This document shows positions 1-5,144 of a DNA stretch of 5,144 nt, piece by piece. This stretch comes from Wolbachia sp. Its GTDB lineage: Bacteria > Pseudomonadota > Alphaproteobacteria > Rickettsiales > Anaplasmataceae. Where the stretch lies: positions 1 to 5,144 of the forward strand of contig JAIXMJ010000058.1 in NCBI GenBank assembly GCA_022836975.1. Reading direction: 5' to 3'. Both the position numbers and the translations under genes were made by a program. The stretch's first letter is position 1. Each line of letters begins with the position of its first letter. The notes under the pieces were generated by a model. The model was not told the origin of the DNA and did no database searches. It saw only the letters and a list, made by a program, of their open reading frames with translations.

Positions 1-116
1 TGCGGTCTTTTTACTACTTCTTTGTAATTCATTGCCATATTTTTATTTTAAAAATAATATTCTACTCCCTTATTTATTTCTTTTCATTTATTTTGTTGTA
101 GCTTTGCAGAGGGTCT
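1..116. repeat. MITE-like element, copy 1 (one end only, cut by window edge)
   Basis: These 116 bases are identical to 4343-4458, by direct comparison along the whole length. Identity stops exactly after GAGGGTCT: copy 1 continues AATGTTTA and copy 2 continues TGTCTTGA, which fixes the outer boundary of the element at 116. The end carries the terminal inverted repeat GCTTTGCAGAGGGTCT (101-116), the partner of the sequence at the left end of copy 2. The other half of this copy, if present, lies before the window. The next bases are the C-terminal codons of an IS5-type transposase, so the element either inserted into that gene or was joined to it by a deletion. On the minus strand positions 38-1 give the first 12 codons of the same small open frame as in copy 2 (MAMNYKEVVKRP). 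The element type is inferred; the repeat itself is certain. Confidence 0.85.
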
Positions 117-120
117 AATG

Positions 121-228
121 TTTAATAAACTCAAGCACTTTCGTAGGGTTGCTACTCGTTATGATAAATTAGCCATCACTTTCTTATCTTTTGTTCATAT
201 TGCTGCTATTTATCTTTGGTTGAAATAA
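121..228 (+). pseudogene. IS5-family transposase, C-terminal remnant
   Basis: The frame from 121 to the TAA at 226-228 encodes 35 residues beginning FNKLKHFRRVATRYDKLA and ending AAIYLWLK. This is the characteristic C-terminus of IS5-family DDE transposases, where an E-N-x-F-x-K-L-K/R-x-x-R-R-x-x-T-R-Y-D/E-K-x-A segment carries the last catalytic Glu just upstream. That Glu and everything before it are missing, because the coding sequence is replaced at 116 by the MITE-like element. It cannot make an active transposase. The reading direction and family resemble those of the N-terminal start at 5108-5144, so the two may be ends of copies of one IS type, but they do not overlap and this cannot be tested here. 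The IS end probably lies shortly after the stop, near GTCGACACTACCTAG (231-245). Confidence 0.8.
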
Positions 229-242
229 ATGTCGACACTACC

Positions 243-311
243 TAGATGGGTATTTTCTTTCTTGGCAATTAAAGGTTGAAAAGTTTTGTTGATACGCAGT
301 TTGGTAAACAT
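243..311 (-). pseudogene. possible transposase scrap between IS end and pleC
   Basis: The gap between the IS5 remnant and the 3' end of the kinase gene contains a stop-free minus-strand stretch translating as 23 residues, with FQPLIAKKENTHL at its end. The QPLIAKK-x-x-x-H pattern recalls the segment 'QPLIAKRNTxHGSGLG' of some IS5-type transposases, upstream of the catalytic Glu. If so, the plus-strand IS may have landed here at a CTAG (242-245). The match is short and from memory, there is no start site evidence, and the stretch could be random. It is listed only so that the gap is described; otherwise I see no terminator or other signal in 229-318. Confidence 0.22.
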
Positions 312-318
312 TTCCGTT

Positions 319-1731
319 TTAAAAATCCATAGAATCTTCGCATGTCTCTTCTTCATAAAAGAAATTTAATGTTATTGTAGTGCCGAGATTTGATTCACTT
401 TTGATTTCAAAAGTTCCACCCATTAGCTCTACCAACTTTTTACTTAACGGTAATCCTATACCGGTGCCTTCATTTCTATATCCTGAATCTGCTTGTCCAA
501 AAACAGACATAACCTTATATATGTCTTGTTGCATTATTCCTATACCATTATCATGAAATTCCATAGTCAGTAGATTTTGTTCTGTATTTTCTTTGATGAC
601 CATTCTAATTAATCCATTTCTAGGAGTAAATTTTATCGAATTCGAGAGCAAATTTATTATTACTTGTTTTATTCTTTTTGGGTCAGCAGTAATTAATAGT
701 TGTTTTTGTGGCATTTCTTTTTTTAAGCTAATATCTGTCTCTTTTAGTTTTTGTGCTAACATATTTAGACATGAATCTATTATTTTATTCAAATTAAATT
801 TTGTTTTTTCCACGGTTAAACTGCTTGATTCTGCTTTTGAAAAATCTAACACATCATTAATCAAGCTAAGTAAATGCGTGCCTGCATTATGTATCTCGTT
901 TGCATACTCTTTATACTGTGGATCAGTTATTGTGCTGATCAATTCTGCAAATCCTATAATAGCATTTAGAGGTGTACGCAATTCGTGGGTTACGCTTGCA
1001 AAGAACTTTAATTTATTATTGTTTTCTTGTTCTAGAGCTTCTTTTACTTGTTGTAATTCGATATTGGTCTGATGTTGTTTAGCTAAAATACGAGTATTGG
1101 AAGCATTAAGGTAATACATTATAAGTACTAGTATAACTAACAGTATACTAATAAATGCTAACAGCAAATTATATACTGTGATATAGGATGCATCGTAACT
1201 TTGAGTAATCTTGAGAAAAAAAGATGGCTTTGGATTATTTTCATAAAAAATAGGGGATATAAAAATTAATGTGTTTTTCATATTATAAAATATTTCTTTA
1301 TTGCTAAGCAAAGCATCAATTTCATGACTCTGTAATATATGTTGTTCATTATCGTGAATTTGCGTATTTGGATTGAAATTACTAAATATTCTTCTGCCAT
1401 TTTGATCATATAATGTAAGATTAATATTTTCGATGTTGAAAAATTGCCGTAATTCAGCCTTTAATTTTACTGATTGGTTAATATATTCAAAGTTTTTATG
1501 TTCGTGCATTAATAAATAATAATGTTTTCTGATAATACTTTTTTCCAATATAGTCTTTAAGTTTATATTAGTTTTATGATAGGAAGAAAGAAAACTTTTT
1601 TTTAATGAAGTGCTACAGTATATCACACTAGAAAAAAGTATAAAAATTAATAAGAATAACTTTATAGATTGCATAACATAATTGCTTTTTTTCAGTACTA
1701 TTAGAAACATTGATTTACTCAATTTTATCAT
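319..1731 (-). CDS. pleC: membrane sensor histidine kinase, PleC type
   Basis: This is an inner-membrane sensor kinase of 470 residues. TM1 is near 23-40 and TM2 near 186-209, bracketing a periplasmic sensor region of about 145 residues that I cannot assign. A Gln/Glu-rich probable coiled coil (about 215-240) joins TM2 to the catalytic core. HisKA has the H-box THELRTPLNAIIGFAELI with phospho-acceptor His249. HATPase_c has the N-box QVIINLLSNSIKFT (356-369), G1 box DNGIGI (394-399), F-box FGQADSG (411-417) and G2 box GTGIGLPLS (422-430), so all catalytic motifs are present. There is no receiver, PAS or HAMP domain, so it is simpler than Caulobacter PleC. The H-box is of the PleC/DivJ class; Rickettsiales keep few such kinases, and PleC there is paired with the diguanylate cyclase regulator PleD. 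The symbol is therefore likely but not proven against DivJ or CckA. Start: ATG at 1731 gives the longest frame; Met8 (1710) and Met20 (1674) remain possible and keep TM1. It is divergent from argD. Confidence 0.9.
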   Translation of the reverse strand: MIKLSKSMFLIVLKKSNYVMQSIKLFLLIFILFSSVIYCSTSLKKSFLSSYHKTNINLKTILEKSIIRKHYYLLMHEHKNFEYINQSVKLKAELRQFFNIENINLTLYDQNGRRIFSNFNPNTQIHDNEQHILQSHEIDALLSNKEIFYNMKNTLIFISPIFYENNPKPSFFLKITQSYDASYITVYNLLLAFISILLVILVLIMYYLNASNTRILAKQHQTNIELQQVKEALEQENNNKLKFFASVTHELRTPLNAIIGFAELISTITDPQYKEYANEIHNAGTHLLSLINDVLDFSKAESSSLTVEKTKFNLNKIIDSCLNMLAQKLKETDISLKKEMPQKQLLITADPKRIKQVIINLLSNSIKFTPRNGLIRMVIKENTEQNLLTMEFHDNGIGIMQQDIYKVMSVFGQADSGYRNEGTGIGLPLSKKLVELMGGTFEIKSESNLGTTITLNFFYEEETCEDSMDF

Positions 1732-1775
1732 TATTATAGTAGGGTGTGTATATAGAGCTTATTGTATTTAATTTT

Positions 1776-2945
1776 ATGACAACTTCCCCAATTTTACCAG
1801 TTTATTCACCTATTAACATAAATTTTGCACACGGACAAGGTATATACCTATATGATATAGATAACAAACGTTATATAGATTTCCACTCAGGAATAGGTGT
1901 TAACAGTCTTGGTCACGCTCATCCGCAATTGATTCATACTTTAAGGACACAAGGTGAAAAACTGTGGCATATTTCAAACAGTTATAGGATAGCACATGCC
2001 TATGACTTTGCTACTGCATTAACAAACAATAGTTTTGCTGATACTGTCTTTTTTGCTAATTCTGGGTCAGAAGCAATAGAATGTGGAATCAAAATAGCAC
2101 GATCTTATCAACACAAAAAAGGCCGTTACAAGATCTTAGCATTTCATGGTGCATTCCATGGTAGAACTTTTCTTACTTCTGCTTTAAATGACAAAAGTGG
2201 ATTTTCTCAATTACTTAGCCCATATATTGATTGGTGTGACAGCATAAAGCCTGAAATTGAAAGTGTAAACGCAGCTATTGCATCTGATAATATTGGAGTA
2301 ATTATTATAGAGCCAATACAAGGGCATGGTGGCATAAAAGTAATAGAATCAAATTTTCTGCGAGAATTAAGAAAGATTTGTGATGAACATGATATATTAT
2401 TATTTTTTGATTGTGTGCAATGTGGTTCTGGAAGAACTGGCAAATTATTTGCATATGAATATATAGATGTTATACCAGATATATGTGCACTTGCGAAAGG
2501 AATAGGTGGAGGTTTTCCATTGGGAATTTGCCTTGCATCTGAAAAAGCTGCTCAACACGTGCACATTGGTATGCATGGCTCTACTTTTGGTGGTAATCCA
2601 CTTGCAACTTCAATAGGACATACTGTATTTAACGAATTACTGAATCACGATTTTCTGAGTAATGTGGAAATTAGTGGCAAATATCTACATAATAAGTTGC
2701 AGGATCTAGCTAATGAATTTCCAGTAATAGAGGAAATACGGGGTAGAGGTTTGATGCTTGGAATGAAAATAAAGGGAAATAGTAAAGATTTTTCTAATGA
2801 ATTAAGTCATCGTGGTTTACTTACTGTTGGTTCTGCATTGAGTCAAGTAATAAGAATTTTGCCACCATTGATTATTACCAAAGAAGAGATTGATGAAGGT
2901 ATTGAGATTTTAAGAAATTATTTGTTAGAGAAGTCTCTATTTTAA
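1776..2945 (+). CDS. argD: ArgD-family class III PLP aminotransferase (acetylornithine / succinyl-DAP type)
   Basis: The product is a cytosolic fold-type I, class III aminotransferase of 389 residues, normal for ArgD. Seen in order: NSGSEA (95-100) for the PLP phosphate; FHGAFHGRT (123-131); EPIQGHGG (179-186); FFDCVQCGSGRTG (210-222) with Asp212 contacting the pyridine nitrogen; ALAKGIGGGFPLG (238-250) with Schiff-base Lys241; HGSTFGGNPL (267-276) with Thr270 near the phosphate; and IRILPPL (359-365), whose Arg should bind the substrate carboxylate. ArgD converts N-acetylglutamate semialdehyde to acetylornithine and, in many bacteria, also does the DapC step in diaminopimelate synthesis. In a Rickettsiales genome without a full arginine pathway the DapC role is the likelier one, which is inference. 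The usual DEVQTG motif reads DCVQCG here. Start: an in-frame GTG at 1746 would add ten residues (VYIELIVFNF) unlike any ArgD N-terminus, so ATG 1776 (MTTSPILPVY) is preferred; no strong ribosome site is visible. Confidence 0.92.
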   Translation: MTTSPILPVYSPININFAHGQGIYLYDIDNKRYIDFHSGIGVNSLGHAHPQLIHTLRTQGEKLWHISNSYRIAHAYDFATALTNNSFADTVFFANSGSEAIECGIKIARSYQHKKGRYKILAFHGAFHGRTFLTSALNDKSGFSQLLSPYIDWCDSIKPEIESVNAAIASDNIGVIIIEPIQGHGGIKVIESNFLRELRKICDEHDILLFFDCVQCGSGRTGKLFAYEYIDVIPDICALAKGIGGGFPLGICLASEKAAQHVHIGMHGSTFGGNPLATSIGHTVFNELLNHDFLSNVEISGKYLHNKLQDLANEFPVIEEIRGRGLMLGMKIKGNSKDFSNELSHRGLLTVGSALSQVIRILPPLIITKEEIDEGIEILRNYLLEKSLF

Positions 2946-2965
2946 CGAAAGATAAATATGGCTTC

Positions 2966-3000
2966 TATAAAAATTCTGAGCAATTTTCAAAGCTTTTATA
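2966..3000. terminator. weak AT-rich inverted repeat between convergent genes
   Basis: The 59 bases between the argD stop and the tsaD stop hold an inverted repeat, TATAAAA (2966-2972) with TTTTATA (2994-3000), and an alternative inner one, AAAATT (2970-2975) with AATTTT (2982-2987). The two share bases and could not form fully together. The placement suits a bidirectional terminator for argD and tsaD, but the stem is short and GC-poor, so the function is a guess. Confidence 0.2.
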
Positions 3001-3004
3001 CAGT

Positions 3005-4027
3005 TCATTTTATGCGCTGCTGGTCTAAATTCCACTTAGCTTTCGGTGCAAATTCAAGTGAATCTATATAACCCTTTTGCAATCTTTCTATTCCTGCCCA
3101 TGCTACCATAATAGCATTATCTGTACATAGATATTTAGGGGGAGATAATATATTTAAGTGTATATGGTTTTTTAGGTTTTCAGTTAAAAACTTATTTGCT
3201 GCAACGCCTCCTGTTATAACAAAGTTACTGATCTCATACTTAAAAGATTTAGCCATTATTATAGCATTATTTACTCTGTCAAGCAGTATATCACTAATAC
3301 ATTCCTGAAACGAAGCAGATATATCTGCAATATTCTGCTCATTTAATTCAAGGTTCTTGAGTAAATTTTTCACTGCAGTTTTAATTCCAGAGAATGAAAA
3401 ATCGCATCCTTGACGCCTTATCATTGCTCTTGGAAAATTAAACCTTTTTCCGTTACCTTTTTTAGCAAGTTCTTCGATTATAGGACCACCTGGATAACCT
3501 AAACCTAACATTCTGGCAACTTTATCAAATGCTTCTCCTATAGAATCATCAAGTGTCTCACCAAGTTTAATATATTGTCCAACATTTTGTGCGACTAAAA
3601 ATTGGCAATGACCACCAGATATCAATAAGAGTAGAAATGGGAATTCCAGTTTATGTAACAGCCTAACAACTAATGCGTGCGCTTCTAGATGATTCACTGC
3701 AATAAATGGTTTGTTTTTTGCATGTGCAATTGCTTTTGCCATCATTGACCCAACTATTAGTCCACCTATGAGCCCCGGTCCTAAAGTAGCTGAAATTGCA
3801 TCTAAATCTGCAAAATTGAGATTAGCTGTTTTCATTGCATTTTCTATTAGATTACCAAGATGTTCCATATGTGCACGTGATGCAACTTCAGGTATCACCC
3901 CACCATGTATTTTATGATCTTCTTGTGAAATGATTTCATGAGCAAGAACTTCCCTATCACTGTTGACAACTGCTACCGCAGTTTCATCGCAGCTCGTTTC
4001 AATCGCTAAAACGGTTTGATTGCTCAT
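3005..4027 (-). CDS. tsaD: tRNA t6A threonylcarbamoyltransferase TsaD
   Basis: TsaD (Gcp/YgjD/Kae1 family) transfers the threonylcarbamoyl group from threonylcarbamoyl-AMP to A37 of ANN-decoding tRNAs, in the cytoplasm, together with TsaB and TsaE; TsaC makes the intermediate. None of these partners is in the window. The protein has 340 residues, the usual bacterial length. Seen in order: LAIETSCDETAVAV (7-20), the ASKHA-fold phosphate motif; GGVIPEVASRAH (42-53); the metal-binding HLEAH with His113 and His117; LLISGGHCQF (134-143); LGETLDDSIGEAFDKVARML (155-174); YPGGP (178-182); FSFSGIKTAV (210-219); ITGGVAANKFL (271-281); and CTDNAIMVAW (301-310) with the third metal ligand Asp303. All key residues are intact. 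The start ATG at 4027 puts the IETSCDE motif nine residues in, as is typical. No Shine-Dalgarno is evident. The gene converges on argD and has its own likely promoter. Confidence 0.97.
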   Translation of the reverse strand: MSNQTVLAIETSCDETAVAVVNSDREVLAHEIISQEDHKIHGGVIPEVASRAHMEHLGNLIENAMKTANLNFADLDAISATLGPGLIGGLIVGSMMAKAIAHAKNKPFIAVNHLEAHALVVRLLHKLEFPFLLLLISGGHCQFLVAQNVGQYIKLGETLDDSIGEAFDKVARMLGLGYPGGPIIEELAKKGNGKRFNFPRAMIRRQGCDFSFSGIKTAVKNLLKNLELNEQNIADISASFQECISDILLDRVNNAIIMAKSFKYEISNFVITGGVAANKFLTENLKNHIHLNILSPPKYLCTDNAIMVAWAGIERLQKGYIDSLEFAPKAKWNLDQQRIK

Positions 4028-4053
4028 ATGCGTAACTGATTCAGCATCTTTTA

Positions 4054-4082
4054 TTTATATCAAATTACTATTTATCTGTAAA
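4054..4082 (-). promoter_or_regulatory. putative sigma70-type promoter of tsaD
   Basis: Read on the minus strand, TTTACA (4082-4077) is followed by a 17-base spacer and TATAAA (4059-4054). This matches the -35/-10 consensus at four or five of six positions in each box with ideal spacing. The start of transcription would fall near 4047, leaving a leader of about 20 bases before the tsaD ATG at 4027. AT-rich DNA gives many chance hits, but position and spacing favour this one. Confidence 0.42.
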
Positions 4083-4243
4083 GAATATAAATATGAAATG
4101 ATATGTTATAGCGCTTCTTGCAATAGTCAGAAGATCTTATATGGAACCGAAATCAACAGCTTGACAAAAAGCTCGGAATATAGGAATGTTCTTTCTGTTT
4201 ATGTTTTTCTAAGAGCCTGTTCGCAATCTTTTTTTTTAACCAG
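4083..4243. other. unassigned intergenic debris upstream of tsaD
   Basis: There is no convincing gene here. Short open frames on both strands have no recognisable motif and read into neighbouring repeats. AGCTT (4158-4162) and AAGCT (4168-4172) form a small inverted repeat. AGAGCCTGTTCGCAATC (4212-4228), followed by nine T, has the look of an insertion-sequence terminus, but no partner end is found in the window. If the element at 4244 had simply inserted into the transposase at 4459-5011, the missing C-terminal codons should resume here; none of the minus-strand frames shows the expected E-x-x-F-x-x-L/K-K signature, so a deletion or rearrangement accompanied the junction. Confidence 0.4.
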
Positions 4244-4458
4244 AGATCCTCTGCAAAGCACTGCGAAGTATTTTGAGTATGGAGTAGTCCAAAAGTAGAA
4301 TTAGCTAAAAACCATGTTTTAGATTCACGAGACCAGCTATCATGCGGTCTTTTTACTACTTCTTTGTAATTCATTGCCATATTTTTATTTTAAAAATAAT
4401 ATTCTACTCCCTTATTTATTTCTTTTCATTTATTTTGTTGTAGCTTTGCAGAGGGTCT
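4244..4458. mobile_element. MITE-like element, copy 2 (complete, 215 bp)
   Basis: The element is bounded by AGATCCTCTGCAAAGC (4244-4259) and GCTTTGCAGAGGGTCT (4443-4458), inverted repeats matching at 15 of 16 positions. The right 116 bases are identical to 1-116, and the shared sequence ends exactly at the inverted repeat tip, which supports this as the true border. It is too small to encode a transposase and would have to be mobilised in trans. Flanking bases (..TTAACCAG on the left, TGTCTTGA.. on the right) show no obvious target duplication. On the minus strand an open frame begins with ATG at 4380, runs through the left inverted repeat and stops outside the element at 4153. Its first 45 or so residues lie inside the element (MAMNYKEVVKRPHDSW..., ending ...SQCFAED) and match no family I know. 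Calling it a MITE is inference from size, inverted repeats and copy number. Confidence 0.72.
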
Positions 4459-5011
4459 TGTCTTGATTTGAGTTGCAAAATTTTCCCCTGTATAACCTGC
4501 ATCAACCAGTATACTCTGAACTTTGGAGAGATTTTCTCTTGCTGCTACCAACCATTTCGATAGCAGCATTACGATCTCCTATATTAGCTCTAGTAATATA
4601 GATTGCATGTGGCAAACCTTGTGTGTCTACTGCAATATGGCGCTTTATTCCCGCAATCTTCTTGCCTGCATCATAACCTTTTTCTTCAGCAGTATCGGTA
4701 TTTTTCACACTTTGAGCATCAATTATGCAGAAACTTGTTTTGGTCAATGGACCTCTACAACCAATTTTTTTAAGATGATTTCCAGAATACTTTCTCTATC
4801 TTCGTTCAGTTTTTCACTCCATTTCTTGAAATAGTCGTCACAATTTTGCCATTTTGGAAACTCTTTTGGTAGTATTTGCCACTGATAGCCACTTTTTTCA
4901 GCACACCGCAAAATAACTCCCAGTTTTCTTGGCTTTGTCTTCTTTCATGCACTTTCTAAAATTGGCCTGATCTTTTCGAATTTTTCACGATTTTAGGTAT
5001 ATGTTTCTCAT
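4459..5011 (-). pseudogene. IS5-family transposase, degraded and 3'-truncated
   Basis: Reading the minus strand and changing frame where needed recovers an IS5-family (IS427-like) transposase. The N-terminal part reads REKFEKIRPILESA then a TGA (4945-4947), KKTKPRK, then, after a frame-disturbed stretch, GYQWQILPKEFPKWQNCDDY and KKWSEKLNEDRESILEIILK. A change of frame at A7 (minus strand; 4765-4771) leads to TSFCIIDAQSVKNTDTAEEK, GYDAGKKIAGIKRHIAVDTQ and GLPHAIYITRANIGDRNAA. Another shift near 4546-4553 leads to ARENLSKVQSILVDAGYTGE and NFATQIK. The first two catalytic Asp candidates are in IIDAQSVK and VDAGYTG; the third acidic residue is lost because the MITE-like element replaces the C-terminus at 4458. 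The putative ATG is at 5011. An internal stop, at least two frameshifts beyond any programmed one, and truncation make it dead. The family assignment is strong, the exact IS is not known. Confidence 0.85.
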
Positions 5012-5023
5012 AATTCACCTTAT

Positions 5024-5060
5024 TTCAACTAGGGTATGTCGTCGCAAGATACTAGTTGAA
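5024..5060. repeat. 9-bp inverted repeat around CTAG at an IS junction
   Basis: TTCAACTAG (5024-5032) and CTAGTTGAA (5052-5060) are perfect inverted copies separated by 19 bases. The structure lies between the start of the minus-strand transposase pseudogene and the promoter of the plus-strand transposase. CTAG is a common IS5-family target, so the two CTAG sites may mark IS borders. It could equally be a chance palindrome. Confidence 0.4.
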
Positions 5061-5083
5061 TAGGTGTCAAAAGTGTATATAAT
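5056..5083 (+). promoter_or_regulatory. putative promoter of the outgoing transposase gene
   Basis: TTGAAT (5056-5061), a 16-base spacer and a perfect TATAAT (5078-5083) lie just upstream of the ATG at 5108. Transcription would start near 5090. The -35 box overlaps the right arm of the CTAG inverted repeat. Confidence 0.5.
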
Positions 5084-5107
5084 AAAGGATTTGAGGGTTA
5101 GCAAAAG

Positions 5108-5144
5108 ATGGATACAAAATTAAGTCATAGAAGGCATGATATAA
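5108..5144 (+). CDS. IS5-type transposase, N-terminal start (runs off window)
   Basis: ATG at 5108 opens a frame giving MDTKLSHRRHDI before the window ends. The RRHDI-S/T-D opening is typical of one branch of IS5-family transposases, in which it begins the N-terminal domain ahead of the DDE core. A ribosome binding site GAGGG (5093-5097) stands ten bases before the ATG and a good promoter lies upstream, so initiation signals are intact. Whether the remainder of the gene is whole cannot be seen. It may be the same IS type as the C-terminal remnant at 121-228. With only twelve residues, the family call rests on resemblance plus the IS-rich context. Confidence 0.6.
   Translation, partial: MDTKLSHRRHDI

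Noticed and set aside
593..1072. Plus-strand open frame of 159 codons
   Set aside because: It lies antisense to the kinase HisKA/HATPase region, which has clear motifs; its hydrophobic, Cys/Phe/Ser-rich translation is typical of an AT-rich antisense shadow.
1746..1775. Longer argD beginning at GTG 1746
   Set aside because: The added ten residues are hydrophobic and not ArgD-like, and would bring the start to within 15 bases of the divergent kinase start; ATG 1776 gives a normal N-terminus.
2207..2443. Minus-strand open frame of 78 codons
   Set aside because: Antisense to the conserved centre of argD, with no motif or start signal of its own.
3711..3917. Plus-strand open frame of 68 codons
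   Set aside because: Antisense to conserved TsaD motifs.
4083..4243. tRNA, small RNA or riboswitch upstream of tsaD
   Set aside because: I found no cloverleaf, conserved aptamer core or strong hairpin; only a 5-bp inverted repeat and T-rich sequence.
4020..4298. Plus-strand open frame of 92 codons across the tsaD upstream region
   Set aside because: It overlaps the tsaD start and promoter, crosses the border of the repeat element and has no family resemblance.
1..4458. Composite transposon formed by the two 116-bp repeats
   Set aside because: The enclosed genes are ancestral housekeeping genes and no active transposase goes with the repeats; shared short repeats alone do not make a mobile unit.
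4523..4834. Plus-strand open frame of 103 codons
   Set aside because: Antisense to the IS5-type transposase pseudogene, whose minus-strand translation is recognisable.
1..5144. CRISPR array, toxin-antitoxin pair, phage genes or a novel defence system
   Set aside because: There is no regularly spaced repeat set, and every sizeable frame is either a recognised housekeeping gene, a transposase fragment or an antisense shadow.

Overview
The window is AT-rich and looks like a piece of an obligate intracellular alphaproteobacterium of the order Rickettsiales, most likely Wolbachia. Reasons: a PleC-type sensor kinase, an ArgD-like class III aminotransferase and TsaD are packed together without clear operon structure, the genes have weak or no Shine-Dalgarno sites, and the flanks are full of decayed IS5-family transposases. 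The genus call is inferred from the character of the proteins and the repeat load; no search was run.

Layout. Bases 1-116 are one end of a short repeat element, cut by the window edge. It directly abuts the last 35 codons of an IS5-family transposase (121-228, +). A possible further transposase scrap lies at 243-311 (-). The intact central block holds three genes: a membrane histidine kinase of PleC type (319-1731, -), a divergently transcribed aminotransferase of the ArgD family (1776-2945, +), and tsaD (3005-4027, -), which converges on argD. A plausible promoter for tsaD lies at 4054-4082. From 4083 to the end there is only mobile-element material: unassigned debris, a 215-bp MITE-like element with 16-bp terminal inverted repeats (4244-4458), an IS5-family transposase pseudogene on the minus strand with several frame breaks (4459-5011), and the promoter, ribosome binding site and first 12 codons of a further IS5-type transposase reading out of the window (5108-5144, +).

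The three intact genes do not form one pathway. PleC is a signalling kinase, expected to act with the DivK/PleD type of response regulator. ArgD is a PLP transaminase that in a reduced genome may mainly serve diaminopimelate synthesis. TsaD makes the t6A modification of tRNA. What unifies the window is structure: a conserved housekeeping block lies between two perfect, same-orientation 116-bp repeats about 4.3 kb apart, each adjoining a broken IS5-type transposase. I see no convincing undescribed multi-gene system. The most novel-looking item is the short repeat element and its small open frame.
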